Both the position numbers and the translations under genes were made by a program. Below are positions 12,609 through 24,400 of a DNA stretch of 64,000 nt, piece by piece. This stretch comes from Calycina herbarum (Eukaryota > Ascomycota > Leotiomycetes > Helotiales > Pezizellaceae). The notes under the pieces are model-generated. The model searched no databases. It was not told the origin of the DNA and worked only from the letters and a program-made list of their open reading frames with translations. The DNA lies in assembly GCA_001414485.1 (NCBI GenBank), contig LLEY01000068.1, forward strand, positions 1 to 64,000, read 5' to 3'. Position 1 is the stretch's first letter. Every line of letters begins with the position of its first letter.

Positions 12609-15600
12609 ATGGCGGATCGACCGCCCCCGTCCTCGTCCTCGTCTTCCAGGCGTACGAGGACGGGCGAGAAGGGCGATAAGGTGGTGGGCTCTTTCACCAT
12701 CGAGGAAAAGATAGGCAAAGGTAGCTTTGCCTCGGTATACCGAGGAACTCACAAGGTATTTAATGCGAATCGAAGCTTGTTATGAGCTCATTTCAACAAC
12801 TTTCCAACCCTGCCCTGTGTTAAACTAAATCCCGGTATATTGAACTTGGCTAATTATTGCTTGTGCCAGAGTACTGGAGCTGTCGTAGCTATCAAATCCG
12901 TTACCCTTGCCGCTCTGAATGAGAAGCTCAAGACGAACCTCTATTGCGAAATCGAGATCCTCAAAGCCCTCCACCATCCACACATTGTCGGTTTGATTGA
13001 CTGCCGCGAGTCGAGTTCACATATACATTTGGTGATGGAATATTGTATTTTGGGTGACCTCTCACACTTCATCAAGCACAGAGCAACCTTGGAAGACAAC
13101 CCCGCTCTCCGAGATATGATCCGGAAATACCCCCTTTCGCCACAACCACTCGGTGCCTTAAACGAGGTTGTTGTACGACATTTTCTCAAACAACTTGCCA
13201 GTGCTATGGAATTCATGCGAGACCGAGATTTGATGCACCGGGACATCAAGCCGCAGAACCTCTTGTTGGTACCACCACCTGACTACATGGCCAGGTCAAA
13301 AGATAAAATGATGATCATGAGCGCGTATGAAAAGTCAGACGTGCCTATGGCTGGTCTCAGATCTTTACCCTTGTTAAAGATTGCTGATTTTGGCTTTGCT
13401 CGATCGCTTCCAAAAACATCATTGGCTGAGACACTCTGCGGTTCTCCTCTGTACATGGCCCCGGAAATCCTCCGCTACGAGAAATATGATGCCAAAGCCG
13501 ACTTGTGGTCTGTAGGTACTGTTCTATACGAAATGTTGGTCGGAAAAGCACCATTCCGTGCAAATAACCATGTCGAATTACTCCGTAAGATTGAGATGAG
13601 CGAAGACAAGATTGAGTTTCCCAAGAAATTGATCATTACTTCTGGATTGAAGGAACTACTCAGAGCGCTACTCAGACGAAAGCCACAGGAACGTATCGAA
13701 TTCACAGATTTCTTCCGACATCGAGTTGTCGAGGAGCCAATTCCTGGATTGGTAGAGGATGATCGACCTCCAGAACCTCGTGCGCCATCAAGATCTGAGG
13801 ATACGCCACTGGCACGCACTTCTTCAACCAGGGGCAACCGCCGACAGGAAATGAAAACAGAACCACCAGCACAATCATCGTCCCCCAGGGATCGGATTAT
13901 CTCTTCTTCGCCTAGAACACAACAACACATTGACCCTGCTCGACCAGATCCGTCTCGGGCATCATCAAATCGGCCAGCATCCCGTGAGCACACTGGTGAG
14001 GTGAGACGACCTTCCATTGTACCATCTGCAACAGCTCCCAACGCGGCGGCCCTTCAGGCTGGACGATTTTCTCCAAGGACTCAAAGTTCCTTTGCAAAAG
14101 ACCTACGAAAGCCTCCATCAAGACAGACTTCTATTGATAACAGTCTCAAAACAGCATCGGCAGAAAGTTCGCAGAATCAAAAGGCCATAGCAGAAGCGGA
14201 GCAAGCTGTCCGTGATGCTCGTGAGTATGTTTTGGTAGAAAAACGAGCGGTTGAAGTTAATGCTTTTGCCGACGAGTTGGCTGCGAGTCCCAATTTACAG
14301 AATAAACATTCAGCGGGTAGTCGGGCAGGACAAATCACCAGACGTGCCACAACGCAAGGACCACCAACTTCGGCTACAGGAGCAGTTCAACCATCTCAGT
14401 CTCGCGCAGTCCAAGTTGCTCAGGGTAAACCTCGACCAGAGACGGTTCCTCAACGCCAAAATTCCTTTGGAAGGTCATATGGGAGTCCATCAGCAGCTTC
14501 TGCACTCACAAAGGTCCTTCATGGAGCGAGTTTGAGAGTATTTGGTGTAGCCTGGACCCCAGAGCTGATAGGCAAAGGATTATCACCGCCCCAGCCATAT
14601 GGCCCGTTTCCAACATATCCGACTTCACATGTTTCCATGGGTCTGCTTGGGGATGGAAAATCCAATACGCCCATGGACGAAGACCAAAGGGCTGTCAACG
14701 CCATTGAGGATTTTGCAACACGAAGCGATGTTGTATATGGTTTTGCCGAGGTGAAATATAAACAGCTCGTTCCATTGGCACCCTCTATGGATCATGGCCT
14801 GGGAGGAAATCCGATTGATGCCAATAGTGATTCCATCGAGGATGATGGTCTTACTGTTGAGGCTGTTGTGGCATTATCGGAAGAGGCACTTGTTTTGTAT
14901 TGCAAATCACTGTCCCTCATGTCTAAATCAATGGACATCTCTCAAGCTTGGTGGAGTCGCAAAGCTCGGGGTGAAGGAATCGGACATCATTCGGAATCAT
15001 CCTCGAGTGTTGCCGCTAGGACACGTATTACCAGTGCTGTTCAGTGGGTTCGGAACCGATTCAACGAAGTGTATGAGAAGGCGGACTTTGTTCAGCTGAA
15101 AGTTGTCGACTCCCAGAAGCGACTACCTGAAGATCACCCAGGACATCCAAGCAATCACCCAACAAAGTCTTCTACCGATGAAGTATTTTTAAGCACAGGT
15201 ATTTCGGCTGAAAGATTAATGTACGATCGTGCGACGGAGATGAGTCGTTCAGCGGCCATCAATGAAATCGCCAACGAAGATCTACCCGGATGTGAACGTT
15301 CATACATCACGGCGATTAAAATGTTAGAAGCCGTACTTGAAAACGATGATCCTACGCCTCAGCAGCGTCGTAGATCATCAAGCCTCCGAGAGCAAGTAAC
15401 TCAGGAGGGAAGTGATGGTATGATTGATGCGGAGGATAGGCAGGTTGTACAAAATCGTGAGTTTCTCTAACATTATTGTTTAATTCCGTGCTAACAAGAA
15501 TGTAGTCATTATTGGATTACGTTCCCGCCTAAAGAAGATCAGAATGAAGATAGCATTAATAGCCAGACATCAATCGCCATCATCACCCCGACCAACAAGT

Positions 15601-15669
15601 CGACCTTCGAGCATTACTCACAGTGGTGGAACAACACCTACCACTGCGAATACCCCACCGATGCATTAA
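12609..15669 (+). CDS. ATG1: Serine/threonine protein kinase ATG1 (autophagy initiation)
   Basis: Three exons: 12609-12755, 12870-15456 and 15506-15669 (965 aa). The 114-bp and 49-bp introns fit by frame and consensus (phase 0, phase 1; GCTAAC branch in the second). The kinase domain starts at about residue 28: Gly loop IGKGSFASV, catalytic Lys K58 (VAIK), HRD at 172-174, DFG at 222-224, then [12 protein letters not shown] disordered Ser/Pro/Arg-rich middle follows. At Y502 lies [17 protein letters not shown], a conserved Atg1 segment whose YVLV fits an Atg8-interacting motif. The C-terminal part (about 660-950) matches the MIT-like region that binds Atg13, ending [11 protein letters not shown] plus a Ser/Pro tail. 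Atg1 with Atg13 and Atg17 starts autophagosome formation at the pre-autophagosomal structure. Length and architecture are normal for filamentous fungi. Confidence 0.95.
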
Positions 15670-18600
15670 AGAAAGAATACATTGTTACGTTTACGAAGTT
15701 ACGGACTAGCAATTTTTACAAGTTTTTCTCTACTTGCTTGCTCCCAAACAGAATCTGGGACTGGATTCCAGATTGGCATAAATCATACGTGATCATGGGC
15801 CTCGGCGTTTGTCTCTTTTTTTTATTACAACCAATTTGCCACTACTTTTTTACTTCTTTTTTATTGTTTATTTTAGAATCTGGATTTCGGGTTAGGAATT
15901 CTTTGTCTGCTTGTTTTTTCTTTCTCTTTTTTCACGTTCCTGAGACGATGTTTATTTTCTCTCCTCCATTTGCGGATCGATTTGATCCCGGGGGCTTTGA
16001 AGTCCTGACCCCGATTTGGGAAGGAAGTCTTTTCTGTTATATGCACATGCGTGCGTGCGCGGCATCGATGGGCGCTTTAGGTCTGAACATAGGCGCGTTA
16101 TTCTTTTTTGGTATTTCTTTGTGTATACCCTTTGCTTTGCATCATCATGGACTTGGGCGCGGAATGCCTAGGGATGACACGAATTGAGAGGCAGAGGAGA
16201 GGGGGTGTGATTCTTGTTTGGGGGGCGGGGAGGACTCAACTGGCCTGTCCAGAAAGGGATGTTTGTCCCTTGGCACAGGAGTGATATGGATATTTGAATT
16301 TCCCTGGCAATGGATGGGGTTTATGGGAAGGGCAATTTGGGTTGCTTTTTTCTTGTTGGATTCGGGAATTAGGGTTGGGAGGGAGGATTGTATGTTGATG
16401 GACGAATGGATAGGTATCCGGGTTGATGAGTGGGATCGCGGGGGTTGATGGTGCATCTATCTCCGTGCCTTACCTTGCCTTACCTTGCCTTCCTAGTTTA
16501 CATAGGAACAATGTGGTACTCGATACATCGTTCTCTATTCGCTTTGATTTTTGTGATTGTGATTGCTCTTGGTATTTTTTTACTTGCGTGACGTCTCGAG
16601 TTGTTGCGATGGGTTGGCGGTTTATTTGAGTTAAGGAATCGAAGTGGCTACAAATCAACAACTTTGGTCTCTAAACTTTGGTCAAGAGACTTGGTTATTC
16701 CCATCTTTCTTGGATAATTAGGATGGGTGGATGAAGTAACTTGGTACTCTACCTACTCTTTTCCACGGCAATGAAGTCGTGTTTAATGAGACTTTTGTTA
16801 TCCCAAAGTAATCCGGGGACTTGATACTTTCGAGCGGTCGTATAGTATAGTTGGTAGAAATGGACGCCGTTACTAGGGGTACTTACTAGAAACCTATTTC
16901 TTGAGCGGGCGGTAGCAGATACGGTTGTTAAACTTCAAGAAAACCACAACCCACGATCTGGAGAAGTAGAAGTTTGGATATCGGGATTAGCCAGCAGCTG
17001 ATGGATCCTTTTTTTTGTTTGTTGTTTTGATTTTTAGTTGGTTCTTTTGCGATTTTTCCCGAGATAAATTACGAGGTTTCGCGGCTACTTGTGGAGCGAA
17101 GCTGGGGGGTTTCTTTCGTTCGAGAGATCGCAGGTATAGGGCGCCGTGATCTTGGGTTTTGATGGTACACCGGATAGTCGGAGGGGATAGCGCGAGAGGG
17201 GGTTTTTGTGGAAAAGCTGGTTTTGGTTTTGAGCGGGTGAGGAGGTGGGTATCTGAATTTGTTTTTGAGTTGTTGTTGGTAGCTGTGCTACTGTCGATTG
17301 TTTTTGTATGGTTGGATGTTTTTGGTGTTGTTTGAATTGTTTCTTACTTGGTTGTCTTTTTGTTGGGAGGTCGCTGGGCTGGGAAGTGGGGATGGAGGGG
17401 AATTAATTGTTGTGTGGTTTGTTGCGAAGTTGGCTAGTTGGTTGGTGGTTGATGGTTGATGGTTGATGGTTGGTGGTGGTGCAAGAAGTGATTATTTTTC
17501 GGGCTGAGTTGAGGAGAGGGGTGGGGTGGGTTATAAATACCCCAAAGTCCGTGTCGATGCTTAGAATAACTTGAAGCTAAGCGTGTAGGGTGTGTTGTTT
17601 GAGTAGAGTAGAGAACTTTACTGCAATCGACGCATTCACTACTCTGTCGATGATGACTTGTATCATCTATAGCACCTTCTTCCTTTAGTACTCGCCTACT
17701 TAATCCTCCACAACGACTAAGCTTGGTTTTGCAGGTCGTTCTCCAGGAAGAATGTTTGGTGGGACGTCGTCGAGAATTTAGATGTGGGCTATGTAGTAGA
17801 GGGAACCAGCTGGTGTCAAGAAAGGGAAGGAATGGAAATTATAATCGTGCCACTAGGAGCTTGGTCCTGCCCTTGGGGTGGGTATCTGAATGCAAGTAAG
17901 TTGCGAGGTATCGTACTTTTGACTTTTGTAGTAGTATCGATTGTTTTTATGCTGTGGGTTATTTTTGTACTGTCGATTCTCTACCATTCGTTCAAATTTT
18001 GAACTCGCTGGATGGGTAGGTAGATGAGTGAAGGAGCTTTGCAAATTACAGTTAGGACGAACGTCGCAAGGAGGGGGTGATGGAAAAATTATATTAGAGA
18101 GATTGTAAGGCTCGTAAACTTAACTGGCTTGCGATTCTGAACTCGGGTTGGGTCTTTGATAGTTACCGGGAGGCTTGAATATGTAGGGGGCGAGGGGTTG
18201 TCTGTAGTGAATAAGGTACGTTCAGTCTATTGTCGGTATTATTTCTTGGGAACTGAAATACTATAAGGTAAATAAGACTTGATATAGACTTTACTTGAGC
18301 CCAATTTTTCAGTGGATCTGTTTTATGGATTGAAATGAATACACCTTCTTACTATCAATCCTGTCAGGTATTTTAAGTCAGTGTATACTCAGACTTCGTA
18401 TAACCCAATTGCTACCGATTATATAAGAATATCGTGCGTACCGTTGAGACCATAGAAATCTGGAATTTAAAATGCATGATTTCTTTCATAAGTTCCACGG
18501 TGTAACCGTAGGACGAAGAAGTTGGAGTAGTTACAAGAGATTTGCTATGTTCTTTTTATATACCGTTTGCCACAAAAGAAATAAGGAATTATTACACCTC

Positions 18601-20509
18601 ATCTGAATATTGATAAGTTGTCGTCGATATTCTTTGTACTGTCGATTGTTTTTTCTACTCCCAACCCGGATCGAGAGGCCGTGTTGACCCGTTTCTTGAG
18701 CATGGAGCTCGGCAATATATTCGTCCATAGGGAGGGTTTCGGGAACGGGAGTGAGGTCCGCCATGCTCTCTGTGTCTGAATCGGTGAAGCTCGACATGAT
18801 GACTGCGATATGGTGGGAATTGGGGACTGGCGGTGGACGCGTCTTTCGCAAAGTCAAAGTGTCCGCGACGCAGTCTTAAAATTTGATATTGACAATTCGC
18901 GTAACTCCCAAAATGTGGGTCCACGCGTTCTCCCCTGAGTGAATTGAAAGTCCCCACAAATGTTGCAGTGTGGTTGTAATTTAAAATATGCGTGAGAGGG
19001 AGTGGAAAAAGGCAAGCTCGCTGGCCGAGTGGTAACATGTTCTATGTACTTTGGTTCAACTCCAAAACGCCCCGATGGATTTTGAGACGGCATATGTCTT
19101 GTTTCCGTTCATCGATATCTGTATAGTGTCGTTGTTCTAATATACAAGTCCGCTACTGCAGAACATGTTACCTGGTTCTTTTCTTTTTTATAATTTTTCT
19201 TAGGGGGGGGGCTAGGGGGGTGACTCTTTTTTAGTTAGGGTTGTTGGGAAAAGTGGGTTTCGATAGGAAGCGAGAATCGATGTTGCGCTAAGAACGGCAC
19301 TGGTGAAGATCACTGCTTGCATCAATCACCTCATCATTTCCTGCGAGCGAGTGCCATACATTTAGGAGAAATAAAGCATAAAAAGGTGGCGGTTTGTACC
19401 AAGTGAGTATTTTGGCTCAAAGTGAGCTTCCATAGAGGTAGATGGGTATATCAGTGATTTTTCGCTGTCAATATTTTAATCGACTTGTTTGAAGATCGTC
19501 GGGTCTAAGACAGAAGGTATTAGAAAGTTACAGGTGGATATAGGTGTATTGTCGAGTGCGGCTCTTTCAGTCTCCGGCTTCCTGTTCCCAGTGCTCAGCG
19601 TTTCAATTTCTTTTGTCTCGAGGCCTCCATTCTGAGATTCACGCAGGGTTATAGGTGGCTTTTAGACTTAAATTGCTATCTCTTTCCTCTCTCTCTTTCT
19701 GAATGTACTTCTTTCTCTTGATGTTATACAGAATTTCTAAATTAGTTCTATAAGTTATAGGAACAGGTAAACTTGTATTGAAGGGATAAAGTAAGTTAGA
19801 GTAGTGATCGTGGAGTATGCATACGAATGTCGTCGGGATCACACACTGGATTATAATGACAATTGAGCTGAGTCTTATATTGTCATATTCCTAAGCTAGT
19901 CTAGCACTAATCAATAGACCTGGGCTCTCACATGTTTTCCCCTTGGAATACTATTCGTGTTACCAACCAATAGAACATAGCTATTTGTAGGTAACCTAAA
20001 GATACCGATTGTTTCACGAGTGACTTTATATTAATTTACTTCATTTGATATCTACCCTCCAAGTAAGCGGTTTATAGTGCGTTCTCAGAAATTCATCGAA
20101 AGAAACCTGAGATGAATACCCTCCTACTCACTAACCTCATCCGGAGGAGTTTGGAGGGGCAAACCTGACAGAGTAAATGAAATGCAAATTTACATGCTAA
20201 TTCATTTCAGCCCACTTCCCCGCTCGGTATTTTGCCGAATTGACATTGAGCTTTCCGGATCGGTTCAGCTGAATCACCGTGTAAATTGCTGAGGTGGGGT
20301 TTGCAATATATTATGTGACCTGCTTGCCCCACACCGTTTATATGGATATACACGACCTCATGTACCTCGCAGAATTCCTAAATAGGACATTTTGTGGTTG
20401 TATTTAATCGACGAAGAACCCCTCAATTGGAATCTCATAAAGCTGTTTTTAAGATTTTCAATTGGAATTTCCAACTCATCTTAAAGAACCGAAAATCGCA
20501 TAAACGAGA
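15670..20509. other. Long intergenic region between ATG1 and the DUF8021-like gene
   Basis: About 4.8 kb without a supported gene. The first few hundred bases are probably ATG1 3' untranslated sequence. There are CCTTACCTTG repeats (about 16468-16495), TTGATGG repeats (about 17446-17475), a TATAAATA box near 17531, and a short motif containing CTGTCGATTGTTTTT that recurs in diverged copies between 17288 and 18658. A tRNA-like A-box/B-box pair near 19020-19070 is too short to be a tRNA. Open frames here lack good ATG starts or family signatures. Confidence 0.5.
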
Positions 20510-21436
20510 ATGTTCTCTCCGCTCTTCCTCTTGTCCCTTCTATCAACAGTCTCAGCAGACTGCACACGTTCCTTGCTCAAAAACGCAACAGACCAATACC
20601 TCCTCGCTCAATCCACAGGCCAAGATGACCTAGTAAAAGCCTTCATCGATGATGGGGCCGGCTATCGAGAAAATAACCGAGCCGTAGCTCTCGAAGCTTC
20701 AACGCTCATTATTCCGTTGAAAATCGATTTCTCACGCAGTGTCCTTGATACAGTCAATTGCAGAACATTTACGGAGATTATCGCGAAGAGCGACCCGCAT
20801 CCTTTTGTGATTCATACCAGGATGGTGTTTTCGAATCAGACGGGGAGAAGCACGGGAATTGAGAGTGTGGTTACAGATAGTGGGTAAGATGCCCTTTTTG
20901 ACTTCGGAACCTCCTTCCTCGAGGTTCTATTCTTTTAAAACGAGGAAAACATGTGCTGATATGGTGGTAGTGATTGGTTGTTTAATGCTACTGGCACGTA
21001 CGAGTTAAATAAGGTTGAAGATTGGAGCCCAATCCCCGTTGAAAAACGAGATTCTCGAGAGACCATCCAAGCAGTAGGCGACTCCTACTTTGACCGTTTC
21101 GGCAATGTCTCCGTCACAGTCCCATGGGGTCCCCCATGCGTCCGTGTTGAAGGGGGACTGGCAGCCAAAGGAACATTGAATGACAAGGGAGAATGTATTC
21201 AAGAGTGGCCAAGCACCATCTATGTTCCATATCGCAGATATGTGGTGGATGAGGAATATGGGGTTGTGAGTTTGTTTGTGGGATTTCCAGGGTTGGATCG
21301 CACCCAGGGGGAGGATCCGATGCCCGATAGTCATTTGTTTAGGGTTGAGGGGGGGAGGATTAGGTATTTGCATACGGCTAGTTCTTGTGTGGTTGCGGGG
21401 TGCGGATTGAACAGTACTGCATTTCCTACGCTATAA
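20510..21436 (+). CDS. Secreted DUF8021-like protein
   Basis: Two exons, 20510-20883 and 20971-21436, joined by an 87-bp phase-2 intron (GTAAGA...GGTAG) that gives ...VTDSGDWLFNATGTYEL across the junction; 279 aa. The N-terminus MFSPLFLLSLLSTVSA is a typical signal peptide with cleavage expected near residue 16-17. The body keeps the pattern I associate with fungal DUF8021 proteins: DCTR near the mature start, NCRTFTEII, GDWLFNATGTY, EDWSPIPVEKRDSR, VPWGPPC and RRYVVDEE, then DSHLFRVEGGRIRYLH near the end. Paired cysteines suit an extracellular protein. The biochemical role of the family is not known to me. It stands alone with long spacers on both sides. Confidence 0.85.
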
Positions 21437-24400
21437 ATGGATGGATATGAAGGTGATGCGCGGTGGGGTTGGTTAGTTAGGCGAGGAATATGGTGTGAAA
21501 TGACCTGCGTAGGGGGTTTGATGCGTATAGGAGAAAGCTGTTCATTCAACTTCTAGGTCTCTTTATTTCCCTTAAGGTTCTGCTTGATGAGTTTCGGGTA
21601 CAAGGTGAACTTTTATTTTCAACCTCTAAACATCTACACAATAAGTAATGAATAAAACCCCGTTTAAAGAAATAGTACCAAAAGAAAGAACTGTATGTAG
21701 CCAACAAGTTCTACAGTATCAGATTCCTAGGTTACAGCAAAGATGAAAAACAGTCTCTTATCGAAGGAAACAACACCGTGGGCCATCTCTAATATTGGAT
21801 TTGAACACATTAGGCGAGAAAGATGTTACCACCAGGCCAGGCGCAACGCCAAGAGTTTAGAGGAGAGCAGGTAAATTGACCGAGGCAGCGTAAATAGGCC
21901 AATCTTGAGACCAAAACCCATAAATAGAAAGCACAGCACCAAAGCCAAAGACTCTTACCATGGACGAAACCGGTATAAACGCCCACAATACTCGCCAAAT
22001 AGAACGTATGCAAGTACAAGGAGATAGACTGGGACCCGGCGAAAGAAATTAGCAATCGTGGTACTTATGTATCATTAGCTGAGCAAGGACGAAGATTTAC
22101 TTGTCATCTGACTACATGTGTGTTGTTGATACTTTTAGTATTGTCGATTTTTTAACCTACTTGTAGACTGCTGGGGGAATGGGAAAGTGAATAACGTAGA
22201 GCCTGTGGTGGATTTTAGACTCGATGCTTATTGTGGATTGTAAAGAGACTTGCATCCTCACGGAACTAGTAAGTGGACGGAGGCAACTTAGCTCTGTCCA
22301 TGCCCATATGGTCTACCTATTAAAAAGCTTCCGCCAAAAAAATTAAATTGTTGATTTTTCTTTACACGTGAGATGAGAGCAATTTGCAGGTTATCTGCAA
22401 ATAGCGGGGTTCTATTATACCTATACCTAGTCCTGCCTCGGTGTAAGTTTCACTCCTGCTTTATCAGAGTTCAGCATACAAGAACAACTGGGAAAATGAC
22501 AAGAATTATAGGAGATTTGATAAGCGACCCAATAACAGGTATCACTTTATTCAATTCAATTTTTCCAAGTCTTTCGAACAATAAATTTTCAAAAATCTGG
22601 TTCAGATAAAATAAATGATTACCGGTACTTTTATATATAGGAGGAAAATCAGAATGAAAGATCCATACATACATACACACCCGGAACAATGTTGAAATAA
22701 ATCTCTTGGACTTGGTTTCTATGAATATAACTCTCGAAAGAATTCCCCAGAAGAAAAGAGGTGTTTAATATCCCGGATCTCACGTCTTTTCGCCTTAATC
22801 TATTTCTCTTTTCACCTAACACATACATACCCTCTTCTCAACACCCATTCCACGACTACTCCCCCCTTGAACCACATTCCGATATCACGGTGTGCGACTT
22901 AAACCTACTTCCCAGTATATAGGCCGCTATCTAGGCAGGCAAGGAACTTGGAAGGAGCAGTTCGACGTTGGAAACCGAAACAAGGCTGTGTTAAACGAGG
23001 GGGAAAAGGGGGTTTGGGGCTTAGGCGAGGAAGGAAATTCAACCAGTGGAAAATTGTGGGAAGGGCTTTGTCGGTGAATATGCTTGCGTGGTGTTCTACC
23101 TAGTGTTCGTTTCTTCGTGCCGCGGGGGAGTTTGTTGTAGGATGTTTTGAGACCCCTTTTCGGTAATGCGTCGCTAGAGGGGTGTTCATCTCCGGAGTTC
23201 TCGATTTTCGGTCAGCCTGTGTGTGTGTATTGAGTTGAGTAAGGAGGGTAAGGGGCTCGTGGGAACTTCGTGGACTGGACGAGGGGTGATGGTTTGGGAA
23301 GGGATGGTGTGGCTCCTAGGAGAACCGAGCTTGTCAGCGAAATGTTTTGTGCAAGCGAAGAGTGGGAGTTGAGTTGGAGAAGGAAGGGGAGGTCTTGGAG
23401 ATTATGCTGATTATGATTTGGATTCCTGAGATGAGTTTCCATTGATGTCCGGTGTGGTGGGCGTTGTGGGGTCGGTGTGATGATTCGGGATAGTGGACTT
23501 GTCACTCGGTAGTTGCAGGTGAACACGCAGTTTTGGAATTGATGTTCAGCTTGCGAGTTCTCTCTTGTTGGAGTTGGGAATAACTCCCTCGTCAGTTGCC
23601 TTCTGTCGAGGGTGAAATGAGTTGCTCTGCTCCGTGTGTGTTACCAGTCTTGCATGTTGGGAGAACTGGTTGAACATGGAACCTCACAGCTGAAGTCGTG
23701 GACGACACAAGAAAGAAAGTTATAGAACTCGCAGGCAGGTTGGCTTTCCCTCTCTCATCTTTCTTCGTTGAAAGCACTTTGCAATTATCGTCTGAGGAAG
23801 CCAAATCCTCCTCCAGAAATTGAGATTCAGGTTGTCGTATCAAGATCCTCCCTCTACAAGCACATCGTTCAAACACCCCCCCACCCCCCTTTTCCCTCTG
23901 TTCAGCGAATACACGCCCAACGCTTCGCCATCATCATACGATAGTAACTTCATAGACATCCACACATCCACACATTCACGCATCCCTTTCGAGCCGTTAT
24001 GCCGCTGCAGATCCATTCGGGCAAGTAAGCGCTTTCAATCTCGCTGCCCAACTCGCCCGAGTTGATAGAACCAAGTTGAAAAAACGGGGGGTTGGCAGGG
24101 GAAAGGATCTACACCGACTATTCTTCCAACTTCATCCCTCAGAAATACAACAATTAAGACTTTGCATAAACAACATTTGCGCCCGAGTAATTCAAGAAGG
24201 AAAATTGTCAACTTGTGATGATGAAATGTCAGGTCTTCAATATCAGAGTGTGGTATTGTTCAGGGATCTGGTCCTTGGATTTGGGCACCATGGTTTATTG
24301 TCGGCTTAGGATTTCATTCTGCGGGAGGGTTTTACGAACAGTTACGATTGCGCGAATCGTTGGCGAATCAGAAAAAGTGAATACCAGCAACAGGAGCGAA

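Noticed and set aside
15738..16187. 149-codon open frame after ATG1
   Set aside because: It starts at TTG immediately after the ATG1 stop and has T-rich hydrophobic text typical of untranslated sequence.
19013..19075. tRNA-like pattern: TGGCCGAGTGG followed by GGTTCAACTCC
   Set aside because: The A-box and B-box-like parts are only about 31 bases apart, leaving no anticodon arm of normal size, and no acceptor stem can be formed. GGTAACATGTTC here recurs inverted near 19161, so it is probably an unrelated repeat.
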